DNA from: Strongylocentrotus droebachiensis
Lineage: Eukaryota > Echinodermata > Echinoidea > Camarodonta > Strongylocentrotidae
Reading direction: 5' to 3'
DNA: 64,000 nt
Assembly (NCBI GenBank): GCA_035222895.1
Contig: JAVYIG010000699.1
Location: forward strand, 413,121 to 477,120
Positions 59,363 through 64,000 of the stretch are shown here, in pieces. The notes under the pieces are model-generated. The model was not told the DNA's origin. It searched no databases and saw only the letters and a list, made by a program, of their open reading frames with translations. Position numbers and translations under genes: made by a program. The first letter of the stretch is position 1, and every line of letters starts with the position of its first letter.

Positions 59363-59648
59363 CTAACCTTTTAGCATCAAACTGGACATTTACAACCCTT
59401 CCTTTCGGCACTTTATGGTACTTACATGCTCGATGAAATATAACAGATCTACCTTTTCACATTCCTTCCCAACTTTTTTCTTCTTTTCCTTGGAATTCTT
59501 CCATTTTATTTGGTAGTTATATTGACTGTCCTTTTGGATAACAAGCATGAAATACTGACCATGGACAAGTTTAAAGGGACACATCAAAGATGAAGCTAAA
59601 AAATGAAGAAATTCTGTATTTATTTTTGTATCTCCCTACCCCCTTTCT

Positions 59649-59684
<36 letters not shown>

Positions 59685-59696
59685 TTCTCTCTCAGT
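59649..59696. repeat. (CT)n microsatellite
   Basis: CT array of about 35 bases with a short interrupted continuation, adjoining the inverted repeat at 59708. Confidence 0.9.
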
Positions 59697-59707
59697 CACA
59701 TGGATAC

Positions 59708-59811
59708 ATATCGTCCCTATTTTCACGAAGTGACAATAATGAGGAATATTGCATACAATTTGCGTGACGATTTTCCTCACTACCGTCACTTCGTGAAAAT
59801 AGGGACGATAT
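59708..59811. repeat. Perfect 27-bp inverted repeat (hairpin)
   Basis: ATATCGTCCCTATTTTCACG plus AAGTGAC (59708-59734) is repeated in exact inverse at 59785-59811. The 50-base interior continues as a weaker stem (ATGAGGAA / TTTCCTCA). It could be a tiny foldback element or a transcribed hairpin. No other copy seen in the window. Confidence 0.9.
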
Positions 59812-59844
59812 GATGGCATGACCCATGATTTTGCAATCAGTGCC

Positions 59845-60190
59845 ATATATTCAAATTCATCTTTCGTTTTTGCATTTGCAACAGTCCCATATACCCCCAT
59901 CCATGTCAATTCTTAACACAGACATCTTTTCACTGCAATCATGGTCAGGATAAAAATGCCCCCTTATCATCACTTTCGTCACTCCCCAAACAGGCCCACA
60001 TATTCAAATTCATGTATCCCTTCGCGCTATTCCTAGTCCCACATATTCCAACTCATGTATCCCTCTGCCCTTGCTACAGTCCCACATGTAAATATCCATG
60101 TATTTTTTTCACACAGACAGACATCCCCATTCACTGCTATTCTTGGTATGCCCCCATGCTAATACGATCATCGCTGCCCAACAGTCCCCC
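59845..60190. repeat. Degenerate tandem repeat
   Basis: ACAGTCCCAYAT...ATCCATGT, CACAGACATC and TGCCCCC recur with a period of about 185-190 bases. ACATATTC-AA-TTCATGTATCCCT occurs twice inside (60000 and 60040). Confidence 0.6.
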
Positions 60191-61248
60191 ATACTTAAGA
60201 TACAATGTCCCCTTTGATTTCGAGACCAATCTGCAGTGATCAAAAGTGATGACGTTATTTACAGCCCTCGAAGTGAGCTACCCCCTCCTGCTCTCGCTCT
60301 CAGCTCAGCCAGACCTAACCAAATGTCTGAAGGGATAATATTATGATAAAACCCTCAGGCCTACCGTCAAATAACTTTGGTAAAAACCAAGAAGATTTGA
60401 GACAAGCTTTCCTTGGTAAAACGTATTATATAACGATGCTTCTTTTAACTGTAGACAGATCATGTCACTGTATATCTCTTTCATAAATGAACTTTGAGAA
60501 ATCTATCCAAGATATTTGATATGAATATGAAGTTATGAACCAAATTGGCTTTGAATGTAAAAGAAATATATCCCAGCACTTGCAGCAGGTTTGAAGAAAA
60601 ACATTCAATGTCCCATCTGAAAAATTACTGATCATTTTCAATATTTACAAAAAGAATAAGATTGAGTTTTAATAGAAATAGGAATTATGTTTAATATGAG
60701 TCCTTTTGTTGTTGTTAAATACAGCATTATTATTGCCCATATCATTTTGCTCCCATCACCTTTGGACCGATCTATTTTACAAAGAATTAATATTTCCTTC
60801 AAGAAAACAAATCTTTGGAAGACAGTGAACAGTGAAGCTCAGTGATACTCTTTTGTTTGAATGTCTATCATGTACCGTCCTTGGCGATACGTGAGCCCAA
60901 AATACAATGCATAAAATGAACAGACAGACAGAAATATGATGTATCAATCCATAGAATGAATTACATTCTGTAATTCAAGGTCGAATGATGGGCAAAACTC
61001 AGGAGGAAGGAAGAACGTGCTGTTCTTCTCGTCTTACCATCTAGACTCTAGAGGATATCGGCTTATCTTGCCCTGCTTTACTGATCTGATCTATTCTCCG
61101 CTCATCTCCCTTTTAACCTCGTACCGAAAATACAAGTATCTTTGATGGGAAGTCCACGCTGATATTCATTTTATTTGGATCGATGCAGGAACATTATAAT
61201 CTGAAGGGATTGTGTGAGTTTGCATTATGTTGTCTGTCTTGAGTATAC
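60191..61248. other. Gene-free stretch
   Basis: AT-rich. Nothing recognised. Confidence 0.5.
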
Positions 61249-61249
61249 T

Positions 61250-61480
61250 TTCTCTCCATCCCTCTCTCTCTCTCTCCCCCTCTCTCTCTCTCCCTTTTTT
61301 TTATCTCCCTATATATGTCTTTCTCTATTTATCCCTGTGCCCCTCCTTTCATCTCTCCCTCCCCCTCCTTCCTTCACTCCCTCCCTCCACCCCTCTCCAT
61401 CTCTCTTTCCATATATCCCTCTTGCTTTCTATCTCTTCATCTCTTCCCTTTTTTCTATGCCAATCCCTTTCTTGAAATCT
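61250..61480. repeat. CT-rich tract
   Basis: TC array at 61261-61290 followed by degenerate CTCCCT and TATCTC units. Three overlapping frames are artefacts. Confidence 0.88.
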
Positions 61481-62920
61481 CTCTATATCTTAACTATTAC
61501 TTTATGCCATCGGTATCAATTCTCTCTTCATAATACTTATATAATATTTCAAATACCGATAATGCTATATCACTTACCTATACAACAGCCAAGCAGGAAA
61601 GAGAGGCGAGCAACAGAAGAATATGCAAGAAAGAACAAAGAAGAAAAGAAACGTTAATCAATACATCAAATCGTTATATTACTGCGACATTCATATAAGA
61701 TTGCAACATTAACAAAGGGAAAAGAATGGTAAGCTATATATGGATTGTGGTGAAAATGTGGTTGGAATTTGAGTCTTAGAATGAGAATGTATTAAAATCA
61801 TAGAAATGTGGTATAATTTTCACTGTTTCTCCCCCAAACCACAGACGAAAAACAAAATACAACATCACTTCACAGCTTGTGCACGACTGGGCTCTCTTGT
61901 TCTCTCTCAGCCACATTCACAATAGAGATTTTACACGCCACTTGATAAAGTGATGTTTCATTGAGAATAACACTTGTTTGTGCATTGCATATTCGCGTGT
62001 GCATTAACACACAAGCCTTCATTGGAGGCAACTGACAATTTCAGTTTTTTACATCTTGAAAGGTTTTACTTGTTTTACAGTAGAAATTTAAATTAAAAAG
62101 GCTCCTCTGAGCAAAAATCTACATTATTTTACACAGGTACACTATTAGGATTTACACTATACAAATAGGTCACTGAACTTTCCGGCTGTGGTAGAATTTT
62201 GGCTGCCTATCATACCATCACTATGGCAATATGGAAGTAATCGAACCACAGCTTATTCCGGGGAGAGTGAGCTAGCATGCTATTTTCTCAAATGTCTTGT
62301 TTATTTGATCCAGATATTCAGAATCTAAACCACGACGTACCAGTACTTGCCCCAAAGTACAAAATAAATGGTGAACAGCATACTCTGGTATTGCTGTCTG
62401 TTATGGGGTCGGTCAGTATGTCTGTCTTTCTGCGTGTTTGGCATTTACTTATGATTTCAAAGAATTTCTCCTGCTAAATTTGAAAGTACCGATAATCTAG
62501 AAAACTGAGAATGAATATTTGAATTTATATTAGTCAATGAAATGCCCCATAAGTCCTGAGTAGATGTAGTGTATTTTGTTTACTTTTTATGGGGGGGGGG
62601 GGGGGGTGTTTGTGTGTTTGTTTGTTTTCATTTGTATAAGCATAAACACAGTCAGTCTAAAAATGCTATTTTCCTCTATTTTCATCTACATCTAGCATCA
62701 ATGGAACTTCTCTCAATGAAACTGAATCAGTATTCCATACATACAATATATCCTTCGTTCAATTGCAGACAATAAAGATTGACATTCAATTATTGAAATT
62801 CAATCGTCCTCTTATTCTTAAAATTCTGGTCATATTCGGCCCCCAAGGATGCACCCAGAATATCATCAAAGGTCTGTCTCTATGCCTCTATATGTGAAAC
62901 AGTCTGAGGCTAGATGTTGT
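61481..62920. other. Gene-free stretch
   Basis: AT-rich, with a poly-G run at about 62591-62606. Nothing else recognised. Confidence 0.5.
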
Positions 62921-63042
62921 TGTTTTAGTTTTAAGGCGTGTTTCATTCAGTTGTGAATATTTACGCCAATATTAACAGCATGTTGTTTCTGTTGTTTTAG
63001 TTTTAATGGCGTGTGTCATTCATTTATGAATATTTACGCCGA
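62921..63042. repeat. Tandem duplication, period about 67 bp
   Basis: TGTTGTTTTAGTTTTAAKGG, CGTGT, CATTCA and TGAATATTTACGCC occur at about 62923-62973 and 62990-63040 with few changes. Confidence 0.88.
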
Positions 63043-63345
63043 ATTCAAGTTGCATTAACATGAGTGAAGGACATTTAGCCTCTTTCAAGGCAGATTTTAT
63101 TATTTCCTTCAATCAATGAAATCATCTTTAACTGGGTCTGGTGAACATAATTGAAGACTAATCCTACTGACATTCCTATCTGAGATGCACAATGATATGT
63201 GATAGTCTACCATATCCAGACTCGGTTGAACCCATTTTTACCCAAAGGCAAAAATATCATAGTGCTTGGACATCAGGCTAGCAATTATCAAGAGCCCTTC
63301 TCGCGCAACCACAAATGGGAGCTGGCTTCTTGATGGCTAATGCTT

Positions 63346-63437
63346 GTCCACTATTCATCACCCGAGAGTCAGAACGGCACTACCTCATTCAATCTTGCAG
63401 AGATGTAAAGCCCTTTTATCGCTCAGCCGACAATATC
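63346..63437. repeat. Palindrome family P, copy 10
   Basis: GAGAGTCAGAACGGCACTAC and CTC face GAGATGTAAAGCCCTTTTAT, then CGCTCAGCCGACAATATC. Diverged but in family order. Confidence 0.55.
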
Positions 63438-63717
63438 TCCATTTAAACCATCCCCTCCCCCCATGTTCTGCACTTGTAATTGAATTGTGGGATATTCTCT
63501 GGAGCCGAGCTGTTCACCTAGCTAAGTGCATGTTCATATTAATAAATATGCTCCTTAAAAGCATTTTGAGATTCCAAATGAATGCCACTTCCAGTATACT
63601 TGCGAAGGCACATTGTGTATTATGTTGTATTTTGTAAACTGTTTTGAGTGCAGGGAAGTATGATTCTGGGCATGAAGTTGATGACAAAACATGTAAATAA
63701 GGAATTTTTCCTCCGTG
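63438..63717. other. Spacer, nothing recognised
   Basis: AT-rich. The frame at 63344-63637 overlaps a P copy and is not supported. Confidence 0.45.
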
Positions 63718-63932
63718 CTAACTCATCCGTTTCAACCCATTACAATTTTTTCTGAAAGTATTTAAATGTCAAGAAGAATTAGACAACATTGAAGTACAGT
63801 GACAATCAAGAGTAAATTCCCTACTAGCTCATCCGTTTCAACCTGTTATGAAATATGATTTTTTTTTTTTCCTGAAAGTATTTAAATGTCAAGAAGAATT
63901 AGACAATATTGATGTACAGTGTCAATCAAGAG
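63718..63932. repeat. Tandem duplication, unit about 100 bp
   Basis: CTCATCCGTTTCAACC, then CTGAAAGTATTTAAATGTCA and AGAAGAATTAGACAA, occur at 63718-63812 and 63825-63932. They differ by a longer T run in copy 2 and scattered substitutions. Confidence 0.9.
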
Positions 63933-64000
63933 ATATGATAAATACAAATCCAAATCTAATGATAGTTCTTGTACAACAGAACAGATCCTTTTTCAGCCAT

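Overview
The window looks like 64 kb of non-coding DNA from a marine invertebrate deuterostome. An echinoderm, most likely a sea urchin, fits best. This is inference. It rests on the AT-rich, intron-less background, the abundance of CT/GA, ATT and ATC microsatellites, several TTAA-flanked miniature elements, a DIRS retroelement of the kind known from sea urchins, tRNA-derived SINEs, and GCGCTATATAAGAAC tails followed by ATT runs. There is no bacterial gene organisation, no operon, no rRNA gene, no functional tRNA gene and no CRISPR array. No complete host protein gene is visible. Most long open frames are low-complexity translations of CT, GA or ATC repeats, or lie inside the retroelement.

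Layout. 0.4-3.8 kb: a polypyrimidine tract, a tRNA-SINE, a polypurine tract and an ATC array. 5.5-8.2 kb: first copy of TTAA element A and the best candidate host exon (8047-8199, +). 9-12 kb: CT repeats, the first copy of a dispersed palindrome (family P) and the first AAAGACCAC repeat (family R). 12.02-17.89 kb: a structurally complete but coding-broken DIRS element in reverse orientation, with inverted terminal repeats, internal complementary region, gag-like, RT/RNase H and tyrosine-recombinase regions, and a duplicated leader. 19.7-23.5 kb: a cluster of miniature inverted-repeat elements (D, B, A with a second B nested inside, J) and repeat E. 25.8-36.6 kb: elements G, C, A, F and K with P palindromes between them, plus tandem duplications. 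37-45 kb: CT-rich DNA, a minisatellite, two possible exons and an R copy. 46-50.2 kb: elements L, H and I, a LINE reverse-transcriptase remnant and more P copies. 50-64 kb: microsatellites, repeat E copy 2, a SINE, an R/P cluster at 56-57 kb, D copy 2, a perfect 27-bp inverted repeat at 59.7 kb and several short tandem duplications.

How it works together: there is no pathway here. The sequence is a gene desert or the inside of a large intron, shaped by repeated insertion of small non-autonomous DNA elements. The most notable observations are the dispersed P palindrome (about 13 loci in 64 kb), the textbook DIRS end/ICR geometry with identical 155-bp terminal repeats, the datable nested insertion at 21.9 kb, and a few short splice-bounded open segments that may be host exons. 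All boundaries and matches were read by eye; percent identities were not computed.
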